From: UBA2365 sp964594045
Lineage (GTDB): Bacteria; Bacteroidota; Bacteroidia; Chitinophagales; Saprospiraceae
Length of the DNA: 64,000 nucleotides
Direction: 5' to 3'
Assembly: GCA_964594045.1 (NCBI GenBank)
Contig: CAZQKR010000003.1
Span: forward strand, 84,536 to 148,535
Below, piece after piece: positions 7,733-16,440 of this stretch. Every line of letters starts with the position of its first letter. The first letter of the stretch is position 1. The notes below the pieces were generated by a model, which saw only the letters and a program-made list of their open reading frames with translations, did no database searches and was not told the origin of the DNA. Made by a program: the position numbers and the translations under genes.

Positions 7733-9136
7733 ATGTTCAAGGATATAAAATTTGGAACAGATGGCTGGAGGGCACTGATCGGCAAGGAGTACACTGTTGA
7801 AAATGTAGTCAGGGTGAGTTATGGCGTGGTGCAATGGATGAAGGAGAAAAAATTTGATTCCGTGATCATCGGATATGATTGCAGGTTTGGCGGCAGGATG
7901 TTTGCAGAATCAGCCGCAGCAGTATTTGCAGCCTCCGGAATTCAGGTGATCATGGATAAAACCTTTGTCACCACACCTATGATCTCTCTTGCTCTGGTAA
8001 AGCTGAAGGTTCCTGTTGGGGTGATCATCACAGCCTCTCACAATCCCCCGGAATATAATGGTTATAAACTCAAATCCGGTTTTGGTGGACCGACCCTTGA
8101 GGAGGACATCAGAAGAGTGGAGTCACTGATTCCTGCCGGAACTCCCGAAACCGGTCCCGGGATCGATCCATTTATTCAGAATGGTCATGTTGTTTATCAT
8201 GATCTTGCCTCGATCTACAAAGCTCACCTGGAGACCCGATTTGACCTGGAAAAATTAAGAAGGCAATCAGCCTCAATGGTTTATGACAGTATGTATGGTG
8301 CAGGCCAGACTTTTATGAAACAGCTTTTTCCTCAGGCGACCCACATTCACAGCACTTACGATCCTTATTTTGGAGGCATTGCCCCTGAACCCATCCCCAA
8401 AAACCTGAAGGACCTTGAGCTATTCCTTAAGCACCATTCCGGATACAGTTTTGGCCTGGCCAATGATGGTGACGCTGACCGGATAGGTATGTATGACGGG
8501 AATGGCCGTTATGTGGATGCACAGCATATTCTGCTGCTTTTGCTTTATTATCTGGTTGAATTTATGCAATATAAAGGCAGGGTGGTAATATCTTTTGCGG
8601 TTACGGAAAAGGTGAAATTGCTCGCCAAATCCTATGGATTGCCATACACTTATACGAAAATAGGGTTCAAGAACATCACGCCGGTCATGCTGGAGGAAGC
8701 TGTGATCATGGCTGGAGAGGAAGCAGGAGGGATCGCTGCGATCAATCATATTCCTGAAAGAGATGGAATCTGGATCGGGTTGTTGATGATGGAACTGATG
8801 GAGAAAACAGGAAAATCTCTGGCTGAACTGGTGGATATGATCCATGAAAAACTAGGGCCGTTTGCTTATGACCGAGTTGACCTGCATTTGAGTCAGGCCC
8901 AAAAAGACAAAGTGGTCCAGCAATGCCTGGAAGGCAATCTGACCAGGATCGGTGACAGGAAAATCATCAAAACTTACGATCTGGATGGATACAAATATTA
9001 TTTTTCCGATGATGAATGGCTGATGGTCAGGCCCAGCGGAACGGAACCTGTGCTGAGGCTTTATGCCCAGTCAGTAAATGAATCTGCGGTTCGACTCCTG
9101 CTTGAGGATGCACAGAGTGATCTTGTTATTGATTGA
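7733..9136 (+). CDS. Phosphoglucomutase/phosphomannomutase family protein
   Basis: A 467-residue alpha-D-phosphohexomutase, moving a phosphate between the 1 and 6 positions of a hexose phosphate. Start ATG 7733 gives the family-typical opening IKFGTDGWRA; the frame extends further upstream but over pcm. Motifs in order: the phosphoserine loop TASHNPPEYNGYK with Ser102, the metal loop NDGDADRIG, the sugar loop GEEAGG, and the phosphate loop RPSGTEPVLRLYAQS near the C-terminus. All four are intact. Substrate (glucose or mannose phosphate) cannot be told from sequence. Shorter than E. coli Pgm (about 546), matching the Bacteroidota/archaeal-type family. Its end is 11 bases from the convergent elaA-like gene. 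Confidence 0.93.
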   Translation: MFKDIKFGTDGWRALIGKEYTVENVVRVSYGVVQWMKEKKFDSVIIGYDCRFGGRMFAESAAAVFAASGIQVIMDKTFVTTPMISLALVKLKVPVGVIITASHNPPEYNGYKLKSGFGGPTLEEDIRRVESLIPAGTPETGPGIDPFIQNGHVVYHDLASIYKAHLETRFDLEKLRRQSASMVYDSMYGAGQTFMKQLFPQATHIHSTYDPYFGGIAPEPIPKNLKDLELFLKHHSGYSFGLANDGDADRIGMYDGNGRYVDAQHILLLLLYYLVEFMQYKGRVVISFAVTEKVKLLAKSYGLPYTYTKIGFKNITPVMLEEAVIMAGEEAGGIAAINHIPERDGIWIGLLMMELMEKTGKSLAELVDMIHEKLGPFAYDRVDLHLSQAQKDKVVQQCLEGNLTRIGDRKIIKTYDLDGYKYYFSDDEWLMVRPSGTEPVLRLYAQSVNESAVRLLLEDAQSDLVID

Positions 9137-9147
9137 TAATGAATAGA

Positions 9148-9615
9148 TCATAAATGATTTATAGGATCTTTCATGATCATTGCGATATGAGGGATGTCAT
9201 CTTCCATGTAAGGTTCGCTGACCTGTTCAAATCCCAGGGAAGTATAAAAAAGATCGAGATATTGCTGTGCTGAGATCTTGATCGGTAAATTTCCAAAACA
9301 TTGTATACAAGCCTGGATACTGGCTTTCATCAACTGCTTTCCTGCACCGGTTTTCCGGATATCAGGATGCACGACTACCCTTCCAATGCTCGTATAACCG
9401 GAATAAGATACTCCTTCAGGAACCACCCGGCTGTAAGCAGTCAATTTTCCATTGTCATCTCTGAGGAAAAGGTGAAATGACTTAGGATCCTTGGTGTCTG
9501 CGTCGAGATAAGGACAGTTTTGTTCCACGATGAATACAGTTTGTCTCAAAACCATGATCTCGTGGAATTCGCTTACGGACAATTCATTAAAATGCTTTAA
9601 AGTATATTCCTGCAT
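9148..9615 (-). CDS. ElaA-type GNAT N-acetyltransferase
   Basis: A 155-residue GNAT acyltransferase. The opening (LSVSEFHEIMVLRQTVFIVEQNCPY, with the VFIVEQ signature and D at DADTKD) is characteristic of the ElaA family. The acetyl-CoA binding motif is SIGRVVVHPDIRKTGAGKQLM at residues about 78-98, then ISAQQYLDLFYTSLGF with the conserved tyrosine/leucine wording. Substrate unknown. It starts three bases after the end of the EEP-family gene on the same strand, so the two are almost certainly co-transcribed. Confidence 0.88.
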   Translation of the reverse strand: MQEYTLKHFNELSVSEFHEIMVLRQTVFIVEQNCPYLDADTKDPKSFHLFLRDDNGKLTAYSRVVPEGVSYSGYTSIGRVVVHPDIRKTGAGKQLMKASIQACIQCFGNLPIKISAQQYLDLFYTSLGFEQVSEPYMEDDIPHIAMIMKDPINHL

Positions 9616-9618
9616 GGG

Positions 9619-10602
9619 TTAATATTGGTTGAATGTTGTGATTTTATTCAATAAACCGGATGACTTGAGTTGGTAGGTGCCTTTCAAACCGATCTGATCA
9701 TTTTTGCTGTCATAGACTTCTTCGATCGCGGTACATTCGAAAGCCCTGTTATAAAAAATGTGGTCATAGGGAACATTCTTTTGCAGCATGGAAAGCGATT
9801 TTCTGCTTTTGTCCAGATGGGTGTTCGTGACAAATTGGCGCATTTCCTTTGACCAATATACCTGGTTGAATACACCCGGCATAAGCACAGGGTTGCCGAG
9901 TGAACGGATATGGTCGGACAGGTACTGCAGATGTTCTCCGGATTTTAAACCACTAAAATTACCAAAAGGAGGAACAATTTGAGCACAGATGAGGTGGAAA
10001 TCATGGCCATCTTTTTGCAGCATGATATCCAGATCAGGTATCTGTTCATAATACAAGGTGTCGAGCTGTATGTAAGGCATTTTCAGAAAAACCATTTTTC
10101 CAAAAGCATCGATACGCACGAGTTGTGCAGCATACGGATAACTGGAGCTCAGGCGTTCAGTCAGCAATTTTGCCCAACCAGGAGTGACTTCATGAAAACA
10201 GAGGACATCAGTGCCTGATTTGTTCACTGCGCTTATAAGCGAATCAATTTCTCCATTAAAATGGATCAAATTTATATTGGTGAGTGAGAGTTCGATATTC
10301 CCTCTTTTCGCAGGTAAGATCAATTCACTGTTGCTGAAGTTTTTAATGAACAAAGCGATGATTGCAGCACAGCACAAGCTGACCAATACAAGTCTTACAT
10401 TATCCGTGATCAGGAAAAATACACCAAGAACGGCGTATAACAGAATAATGATCACGGCGAATTCGCTCAATTTTCGAAAAAAAATGATTTCCGGTGGTAA
10501 TATCACCAGAACCATGAATACTACCAAAATTGAAATGACCGGAATATAGATTATTTTTTTATTTAAAAACTGTTTGATCAAATATGCCTGTTTTTTGGTC
10601 AA
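9619..10602 (-). CDS. Membrane-anchored EEP-fold protein, catalytic motifs degenerate
   Basis: A protein of up to 327 residues with three N-terminal membrane segments (about 17-37, 48-65, 70-87) and a C-terminal endonuclease/exonuclease/phosphatase (EEP) domain. The fold is recognisable from TNINLIHFNG (109-117), DVLCFHEVTPGW with Glu138, and PYDHIF (279-283). However, the usual GDFN motif reads GVFN (Val244 replaces the metal-binding Asp), the expected His in the middle strand is absent (LICAQIVPP), and the terminal SDH motif is missing. Most likely catalytically inactive or changed. The start is a TTG at 10602, which overlaps a TATCTTTG box; a TTG at 10581 is an alternative. Co-transcribed with elaA. 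Confidence 0.7.
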   Translation of the reverse strand: MTKKQAYLIKQFLNKKIIYIPVISILVVFMVLVILPPEIIFFRKLSEFAVIIILLYAVLGVFFLITDNVRLVLVSLCCAAIIALFIKNFSNSELILPAKRGNIELSLTNINLIHFNGEIDSLISAVNKSGTDVLCFHEVTPGWAKLLTERLSSSYPYAAQLVRIDAFGKMVFLKMPYIQLDTLYYEQIPDLDIMLQKDGHDFHLICAQIVPPFGNFSGLKSGEHLQYLSDHIRSLGNPVLMPGVFNQVYWSKEMRQFVTNTHLDKSRKSLSMLQKNVPYDHIFYNRAFECTAIEEVYDSKNDQIGLKGTYQLKSSGLLNKITTFNQY

Positions 10603-10607
10603 AGATA
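10600..10607 (-). promoter_or_regulatory. -7 promoter element before the EEP-family gene
   Basis: TATCTTTG on the minus strand (10607-10600) matches TAnnTTTG. It overlaps the first possible start codon, so either translation begins at the TTG at 10581 or this box is not used. Confidence 0.4.
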
Positions 10608-10858
10608 ATCAAGTAGATCATAATTCGAAAAAGATAAACGAACAGTCAGAACAACGCAACAGGAGGACTAAAATAAATATTGGCACTCGTTGAATACTTC
10701 TGACAGTTATTTGGATAATTTCAGCCGGATATTAATGCATGTTGTTCAATCATAATTGCAGCCAATGTTAAAATAATGCTCAGGAACACAACAATTCATC
10801 AATTATTTATACATTTACTTTTCATTAAAACTTTTATTGTATCGCAAAAACGAAAACT

Positions 10859-11662
10859 ATGAGTACGAAGAAAAAAATTACCAGAGTGGGGGGTGATGCT
10901 GCCACCAGCCCGGAACCGCTGGAAGGAAGAACTTTTGTAGCAAGCGCAGAAAGCAAGGCCAAGGCAAAACAACTGAGGCTTTTTGCCATCCTGGCGTGGG
11001 TGGTTGCCATAGGAATTGAGCTATACCTGATTTTTGGTGTCCTGTTCAAGCCACCGATCAATATGCCCATCCTGATCATAGGTATCGTGGTCAATCTGAT
11101 ACTGGCTATTTTAGGTTCATGGTTATGGAAAAAATCCAACCGGCTGGATCCTGCGTCAGAAAAGGAGAAAACGCGATTTTTCCTTCAGAATCAACTGGGG
11201 GCGATCATGGGTGTTCTGGCGTTTTTACCATTGGTTATACTCATATTCACGAACAAGGACTTATCCGGAAAACAAAAAGGTATCGTTGGTTCCATTGCAG
11301 TGATCGCAATGCTGGTTGCTGGTATCACCGGAGTGGATTTCAATCCGCCTTCCGTGGAGGAATATACAGAACAGATCAACCAGGTCGAGCAATTGAATGA
11401 CGGGAAGAATGAAGTTTTCTGGACTAAATCAGGGACAAAATACCACCTGTACTCAGATTGTTACCATATCAACACGGATAAAACGGATGAGATCATGCAG
11501 GGATCAGTTGAGCAGGCAAGGGAGTTGAAAAAAATCACAGAATTGTGTAAAACCTGTGAAGAAAGACGATTGAAGGAGAAAGATATGACGACAGAAGAAG
11601 CATTACCTGTAGAAACACCGGAAGTATCCGAAGAAACTTCAGAAGAAGTAGCTCCGGAATAG
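10859..11662 (+). CDS. Four-helix membrane protein with C-terminal Cys/His motif
   Basis: A 267-residue protein. The N-terminal 40 residues are polar; four hydrophobic segments follow (about 41-62, 68-90, 115-130, 140-157). The soluble C-terminal part contains FWTKSGTKYHLYSDCYHIN and later LCKTCEERR, giving a C-x-x-H plus C-x-x-C set that could bind zinc. A similar hydrophilic C-terminal box (an H-L-x-x-x-C-x-H then C-x-x-C pattern) occurs on unrelated bacterial membrane proteins. The last 30 residues are very Glu-rich. Function unknown. Followed by its own terminator; the 256 bases before it hold no gene. Confidence 0.7.
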   Translation: MSTKKKITRVGGDAATSPEPLEGRTFVASAESKAKAKQLRLFAILAWVVAIGIELYLIFGVLFKPPINMPILIIGIVVNLILAILGSWLWKKSNRLDPASEKEKTRFFLQNQLGAIMGVLAFLPLVILIFTNKDLSGKQKGIVGSIAVIAMLVAGITGVDFNPPSVEEYTEQINQVEQLNDGKNEVFWTKSGTKYHLYSDCYHINTDKTDEIMQGSVEQARELKKITELCKTCEERRLKEKDMTTEEALPVETPEVSEETSEEVAPE

Positions 11663-11696
11663 CACATATTTTGCAATATCAATATCGTAAATTGAA

Positions 11697-11730
11697 AAGG
11701 TCATCAGCTTTTGCCTGATGGCCTTTTTTA
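11697..11730 (+). terminator. Rho-independent terminator
   Basis: AAGGTCATCAG (11697-11707) pairs with CTGATGGCCTT (11715-11725) with one G-U-type mismatch, followed by a T-run to 11729. Ends the four-helix membrane protein gene. Confidence 0.8.
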
Positions 11731-11985
11731 ATTACTTCATCATAGTCAGGCTTATAAGTGAACAACAAGAAAAAGTCTGCATTTTATTACAAATCACTAA
11801 TGCAGTTCTCATTTAATTTTCTGCGATGCTCCGAAGCATTAACAACTTATTTACTTTTTAACCTAAACAAAACCCTTTTAAAATTACTTTATAGCCCAAT
11901 TGCATTTGCAATAGAGGTAAATACGCCTGTAAGAACAAAACGAAAGTTGCTGACGGGCATTTTTTAAAAATTAAAAATCTTGAAA

Positions 11986-12558
11986 ATGAAAGTATTAAAA
12001 AGTGTTTTAGTTTTATTGATGGTAGGTTTCACCATGTTTGCTTATGCGCAAAACAAACCGATCAATGTAAAATCAAGTACCATTGAGTGGAAAGGTTCAA
12101 AAGTAATTGGCGGATCACATAACGGAAGTATTCAGTTTAAATCAGGTTCAGTTGTACTGGACAGCAAAGGAAATTTCAAAGGTGGTACTTTTGAAGTGGA
12201 CATGAATTCAGTTGTGGTAAAAGATCTTGAAGCCGGCAAAGGAAAAGAAAAACTGGAAGGTCATCTTAAAAGCGATGATTTTTTTGGTGTAGAGAAATTT
12301 CCGGTTTCCAAGCTGAAAGTGACCAAGCTCAAAAGTCTGAAGAACGGTAAATTTGAAGCTACTGCAGACCTGACCATAAAAGGAATTACCAAAAGCATCA
12401 CTTTCCCAATGTCTTTCAGCGGTAAGAAAGGAGAAGCAAAAGTGACCATTGACAGAACACAGTTTGATATCAGATACGGTTCAGACAGCTTTTTTGATAA
12501 TTTGGGAGACAAAGCCATTTCCAATAATTTCGAGTTGGATATCGTTGTTTTCATATAA
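11986..12558 (+). CDS. YceI-family periplasmic lipid-binding protein
   Basis: A 190-residue exported protein; ATG 11986 is preferred to the TTG two codons earlier. Signal peptide of about 22 residues ending FAYAQ. The mature part is a YceI lipocalin-like barrel: STIEWKGSKVIGGSHNGSI, GTFEVDMNSVVVKDL, HLKSDDFFGVEKFPVSKL, and the closing ISNNFELDIVVF. YceI proteins bind long isoprenoid or fatty-acyl ligands in the periplasm and are often induced by stress or high pH. Single-gene unit with a strong terminator 55 bases downstream. Confidence 0.93.
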   Translation: MKVLKSVLVLLMVGFTMFAYAQNKPINVKSSTIEWKGSKVIGGSHNGSIQFKSGSVVLDSKGNFKGGTFEVDMNSVVVKDLEAGKGKEKLEGHLKSDDFFGVEKFPVSKLKVTKLKSLKNGKFEATADLTIKGITKSITFPMSFSGKKGEAKVTIDRTQFDIRYGSDSFFDNLGDKAISNNFELDIVVFI

Positions 12559-12612
12559 TTTTTTCGAGTTGAATTCTTGAAAATTAAGTGTTTTTGAATG
12601 ACAATATTTCGG

Positions 12613-12650
12613 CAGGTTGACCCGGTTTTGGGTCAACCTGTTGAGTTTTT
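12613..12650 (+). terminator. Rho-independent terminator
   Basis: A perfect 11-bp stem CAGGTTGACCC (12613-12623) and GGGTCAACCTG (12630-12640), with TTTTT at 12646-12650. Ends the yceI-like gene. Confidence 0.85.
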
Positions 12651-12687
12651 AGCGAATATTTATTGATCAAAATAAATTTCCAAACAG

Positions 12688-13407
12688 ATGGAGAACATAG
12701 TTTTGCACCAGTCAGCCACCAGAGGAGCAGCGGATTATGGTTGGTTAAAAACGAGATATACTTTCAGCTTTGCCAACTATTATGATCCAAAGCGCATACA
12801 TTTTGGCGTATTAAGGGTATTGAATGACGATATTGTTGCCGGAGGTATGGGTTTTGGCACACATCCTCACGACAATATGGAGATCATTACCATTCCACTG
12901 GAAGGCGCGCTGGCGCACAAGGACAGCATGGGCAATGGTTCTGTCATCCATGCAGGAGATATTCAGGTCATGAGTGCCGGTTCAGGAATAACGCATAGTG
13001 AGTACAATCATTATGAAGACAGGGTTGCACGGCTGCTTCAGATCTGGCTTTTCCCCAATAAAAAAAATGTTGAACCCCGTTATGGTCAGTTAAGCCTTGA
13101 CATTAAACAGCAAAAAAACCGATTTCAACAAATCTTATCTCCCGATCCTGAAGATGAAGGTTTATGGATCCACCAGGATGCCTGGTTTTACCTTGGAAGC
13201 TTTGAAAAGGGTTTGGAAACGACTTATGCGATCAAAAGGCCTGAGAATGGTGTTTATGTATTTGTGATCAATGGTGAAGTTGAGGTGAACGGACAGTCAT
13301 TGCACACCAGGGACGGACTAGGCATATCTTTTGAAGAAACAATTCATTTTAACATTCAGTCTGATGACACACAGATCTTGTTAATGGATATTCCTGTAAA
13401 ACTTTAA
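12688..13407 (+). CDS. Pirin-family bicupin protein
   Basis: A 239-residue pirin-like protein. The N-terminal cupin carries the metal ligands in GFGTHPHDNMEIITIPLEGALAHKDSMG (HPHDN, then H), with GITHSEYNH further on giving the remaining His and Glu. The C-terminal cupin is shorter and usually metal-free. Relatives include YhhW/YhaK, some of which act as quercetin 2,3-dioxygenases. It is 10 bases upstream of an FMN reductase gene and surely co-transcribed, a pairing seen often in bacteria, suggesting a joint role in handling quinones or flavonoid-like redox compounds. Confidence 0.92.
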   Translation: MENIVLHQSATRGAADYGWLKTRYTFSFANYYDPKRIHFGVLRVLNDDIVAGGMGFGTHPHDNMEIITIPLEGALAHKDSMGNGSVIHAGDIQVMSAGSGITHSEYNHYEDRVARLLQIWLFPNKKNVEPRYGQLSLDIKQQKNRFQQILSPDPEDEGLWIHQDAWFYLGSFEKGLETTYAIKRPENGVYVFVINGEVEVNGQSLHTRDGLGISFEETIHFNIQSDDTQILLMDIPVKL

Positions 13408-13417
13408 ATTCAGAAAA

Positions 13418-13951
13418 ATGAAAATTTTGGCATTCTCAACCAGTGCAAGCTCTGTTTCTATCAATAAAAAACTTGTCAGTGAGGTCTTGAAGCATTTTGA
13501 AGGAGCCTCAGTGGATTTTCCGGAAATGAATGAATATGATCTGACGATCTTTACAACAGACAAGGAAAAAAGGGATGGTATTCCGGATAAAGTATTTGAA
13601 TTTGCGTCCAGAATAGATCAGGCTGATCTGATCATTCTGTCGCTTGCAGAACATAACGGTGCATATACGGCAATTTTCAAGAATTTACTGGATTGGACTT
13701 CGAGGATTCCCGGCCGCAGTGTTTTCAACAACAGAAAAATTTTTCTCCTGGCCACTTCCACCGGGCCCAGAGGAGGATCCACGGTTTTGGGAATCGCTTC
13801 TGCACGTTTTCCATTCAATGGCGGAGAAGTGGTGGAAACCTTTTCATTACCCCTATTCAATGAAAATTTTGATGAAGAAAAAGGGATCCTCCACGATGAT
13901 AAAAGACTTGAATTGCTGGAGAAGACAGAGAGGATCAGGCGAATGTTCTAA
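13418..13951 (+). CDS. NADPH-dependent FMN reductase-like protein
   Basis: A 177-residue flavodoxin-fold oxidoreductase. Starts MKILAFSTSASSVSINKKL, the phosphate-binding loop for FMN (the usual GSxRxxS is loosely kept as STSASSVS), then SLAEHNGAYTAIFKNLLDW, the AEYNG-type motif contacting the flavin ring, and STGPRGG. It would pass electrons from NADPH to FMN, quinones or metals. It lies 10 bases after the pirin gene. The 277 bases following it contain no recognisable gene. Confidence 0.88.
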   Translation: MKILAFSTSASSVSINKKLVSEVLKHFEGASVDFPEMNEYDLTIFTTDKEKRDGIPDKVFEFASRIDQADLIILSLAEHNGAYTAIFKNLLDWTSRIPGRSVFNNRKIFLLATSTGPRGGSTVLGIASARFPFNGGEVVETFSLPLFNENFDEEKGILHDDKRLELLEKTERIRRMF

Positions 13952-14228
13952 AATGACAAAATTGACGCAAACGAAAATCAATATTACCTTAAAGCAGCAT
14001 ATTTGAGTTCTTATCAATTTGCCTTTTTGCAGCCTCATTGGCATAATAGTGCCCTGAAATAGTCAAAAAAAATCACAGAAAAAAGTGAAGTTAAATCAAC
14101 ATTCTTATTATTTTTGAATAATATCCATTAAAAGTTTGATGATCCCGTTATTTTCATAGAAATATTTGTTCTTTTAATAAAAGATCAAAGTTATTATTTA
14201 CTATTATTTAATTTTTAAAAATTATTCA

Positions 14229-14768
14229 ATGAAAAAAATGTTGATTGGCGCCCTCGTGGGCGGCTTGCTTTTGTTTATCTGGCAATTTCTTTCCTGGAGT
14301 CTGCTCAATGTGCATGGCAGCCAACAGCAGTATACTGCCAGCCAGGATACTATCCTTGAAATGCTTTCCAATAATCTCGAAGAAGGCACTTATTTCCTAC
14401 CAACTGTACCGGAGGGTACATCTCAGGAGGATGCTCAAAAGTTCATGGAGGAACAAACGGGAAAACCCTGGGCGGTGGTCAGTTATCATGGATCCATGTC
14501 AGATAACATGCCAATGAATATGCTCAGAGGTTTTGCAGTGGATTTCCTGGCTGCACTTTTCCTGTGTTGGATCCTGATGAAATTCAGCAATCTGACGTTT
14601 ACCAATGCACTGTTTTCCTCCCTGGCGGTTGGATTTATCGGATATTTTACGGTCACATACCTCAACAGCATCTGGTTTGAGGGTAATACCATTCCTGAAC
14701 TGATAGATGTTGTAGTCAGTTGGGGACTGGTCGGAGTATGGTTAGGCTGGTGGCTTAAGAAGCGATAA
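14229..14768 (+). CDS. Membrane protein of unknown function
   Basis: A 179-residue protein with one N-terminal membrane segment (about residues 3-24), a periplasmic loop of about 75 residues containing YTASQDTILEML and an EEGTYFLPTVPEG stretch, then three more hydrophobic segments (about 98-114, 122-142, 158-174). It ends WLGWWLKKR. Similar small proteins are widespread in Bacteroidota without known role. I do not recognise a functional motif. It stands alone between a 277-base gap and a strong terminator. Confidence 0.7.
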   Translation: MKKMLIGALVGGLLLFIWQFLSWSLLNVHGSQQQYTASQDTILEMLSNNLEEGTYFLPTVPEGTSQEDAQKFMEEQTGKPWAVVSYHGSMSDNMPMNMLRGFAVDFLAALFLCWILMKFSNLTFTNALFSSLAVGFIGYFTVTYLNSIWFEGNTIPELIDVVVSWGLVGVWLGWWLKKR

Positions 14769-14776
14769 CGATCAAA

Positions 14777-14810
14777 AAAGTGATGCGGTCATTTGACCGC
14801 ATCACTTTTA
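14777..14810 (+). terminator. Rho-independent terminator
   Basis: A perfect 15-bp inverted repeat, 14777-14791 and 14794-14808, with a two-base TT gap at its centre. The arms start AAAG and end CTTT, so it can act in both directions between the upstream membrane-protein gene and the convergent MFS gene. Confidence 0.8.
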
Positions 14811-14899
14811 ATATCTGATCAATTTTCCTGGCCAGTGTTCACCTTTCCCGTCGATTTCGTGATTATTGACTATTTCAAGAAGTAAAATTTGCGTCTTAC

Positions 14900-16192
14900 T
14901 CACCTTTTAGGCGCCAGGAAACGATTGTACAGCAGCAGTGAAATGATGGCCACCACGCCGATACCGGTGAAGATCATCCACAGCAGATCAGGACGGTTCA
15001 TACCATCGACAAATTTTACATAAAGGGTTGCCCCAAGAATACCTCCGACACCGCTTCCGATCACTCCGTAGAGGAAAGAATACCCCAGGTACAAGGCTTT
15101 TTTATCCGGCGGAGCGATCAGGCCAACGTAGCTGATGAATTTTGGGTGGGCGGTCATTTCACCGATGGAGAAGATCATGATACCCGCAATGAATACCCAT
15201 GATTCCATGGATATCGCCAGTATACCCATACCGATCGTTCCTAAACCTATTCCGAAGATCATAGTAGGCAACGCCTTGAAATTCTTTACAATACTGGAAA
15301 TGAACAGCTGCAATGCAATGATGGTCCCGGCATTCAGGACAGTAACGTGTTCGGGGTCAAACTGCCAGCTGGGATTCTCTGTAAACAGCGACAGAAAACT
15401 ATTGACTGCCTTGTTGACAGGTGTCATATCCACATGTTCGGTCAGGTACCACAACACAGTATCAAACATCTGGAAATACAAAATCCAGAACATGGAATAG
15501 ATCACGATCATGATGACAAAGCGATAATCTTTAAGAACGAGCACGATCCCTTTAAAGACTTCAAGGATATTTTTGGTATTTTCCGGTTTTGCAGGTTCCT
15601 TGTAAACAAACAGGTTGAGCAATAAAAGCCAGCCTGTTCCGATAGAAGCCATGATGAAAATATAAGACCAGGAAATGTCTTTGAGGTATGGTACCAGGAT
15701 CAGCGGGAAGATAAAGGCCCCAAGATTGATGCTCCAGTAAAAAATCCCGAAACCGAGTGTGCTGTTACTTTCATCTGTTTCTCTTGCAATCGTACCGGAG
15801 ATAAGTGGCTTGAAAAAACCGGCACCGAGAACCATGAGCAGCAGGCTCATAAACACCAGGCCGTAGGAGGTGACTGTACTCGTCAGAAAATAGCCGAGAC
15901 TCATAATGGCAAAAGCAAACATCAGGACTCTCCTGTATCCGAACCGGTCTGCAATCGCTCCTGAAATGATAGGCAACAGGTACAACAGCGGTGTGATGGT
16001 ACTTTTGATCACGCCGACACTTTCCTTCGAAAATCCGAGTCCTCCTTCATTTACATTTAAAACCAGGTAAACAGACAAGACGGACATGACGCCATAATAA
16101 GAACCTCTTTCAAAAAACTCCATAATGATCACTGTCCAGAAATTTTTTGAGAAGGATCTGAATCCTTTTTTTTCTTTTGTTGGTTGCTCCAT
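14900..16192 (-). CDS. MFS transporter, peptide-transporter (POT/PTR2)-like
   Basis: A 430-residue major facilitator protein with about 12 membrane helices. ATG 16192 is chosen because it gives a short cytosolic lead (MEQPTKEKKGFRSF) before NFWTVIIMEFFERGSYYGV, which matches the start of helix 1 of proton-dependent oligopeptide transporters (ERxSYYG). ISGAIADRFGYRRVL is the conserved loop 2-3 motif. The middle holds a longer loop (around 270-300). The substrate is probably di- or tripeptides by this resemblance, but general MFS use is possible. Monocistronic and convergent with the preceding membrane-protein gene. Confidence 0.8.
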   Translation of the reverse strand: MEQPTKEKKGFRSFSKNFWTVIIMEFFERGSYYGVMSVLSVYLVLNVNEGGLGFSKESVGVIKSTITPLLYLLPIISGAIADRFGYRRVLMFAFAIMSLGYFLTSTVTSYGLVFMSLLLMVLGAGFFKPLISGTIARETDESNSTLGFGIFYWSINLGAFIFPLILVPYLKDISWSYIFIMASIGTGWLLLLNLFVYKEPAKPENTKNILEVFKGIVLVLKDYRFVIMIVIYSMFWILYFQMFDTVLWYLTEHVDMTPVNKAVNSFLSLFTENPSWQFDPEHVTVLNAGTIIALQLFISSIVKNFKALPTMIFGIGLGTIGMGILAISMESWVFIAGIMIFSIGEMTAHPKFISYVGLIAPPDKKALYLGYSFLYGVIGSGVGGILGATLYVKFVDGMNRPDLLWMIFTGIGVVAIISLLLYNRFLAPKR

Positions 16193-16377
16193 TGGATAAA
16201 TGTTTCTTTTAATCACTGAAAAATACTGAAGAATGCTGCTTTGCCTGCAGCACAACACCCATATCAGGCAATCTAGACCGGAAAGCCGGTCAAAACGGTT
16301 CACAAAATACGGATTAGAATTGGCAAATAAAAATTACGGATTATCATTTTATATTTTTCAGTTTTCCCTTCATCTGA

Positions 16378-16411
16378 TTTGCCGGTAAGCGATTTTATTT
16401 AGTTAACTTTG
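16378..16411 (+). promoter_or_regulatory. Promoter of mgtE
   Basis: TTTG at 16378-16381 and TAACTTTG at 16404-16411, spaced 22 bases, match the Bacteroidota promoter pattern. The mgtE start codon is 29 bases further on, leaving a short leader with no room for an Mg-sensing riboswitch. Confidence 0.65.
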
Positions 16412-16440
16412 TTCATTCTTCAACGCGCAAACCGATTTGT

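Noticed and set aside
11758..11967. A 69-codon GTG-started frame before the yceI-like gene
   Set aside because: Low-complexity, A/T-driven composition, non-ATG start, no signal or family features; most likely chance reading frame in the upstream region.
14900..16303. Longer start (16303) for the peptide-type transporter
   Set aside because: The extra 37 residues have no family counterpart; ATG 16192 gives the normal cytosolic lead before helix 1.
16381..16440. M-box type magnesium riboswitch before mgtE
   Set aside because: The expected transcription start leaves a leader of about 25 bases, too short for an M-box.
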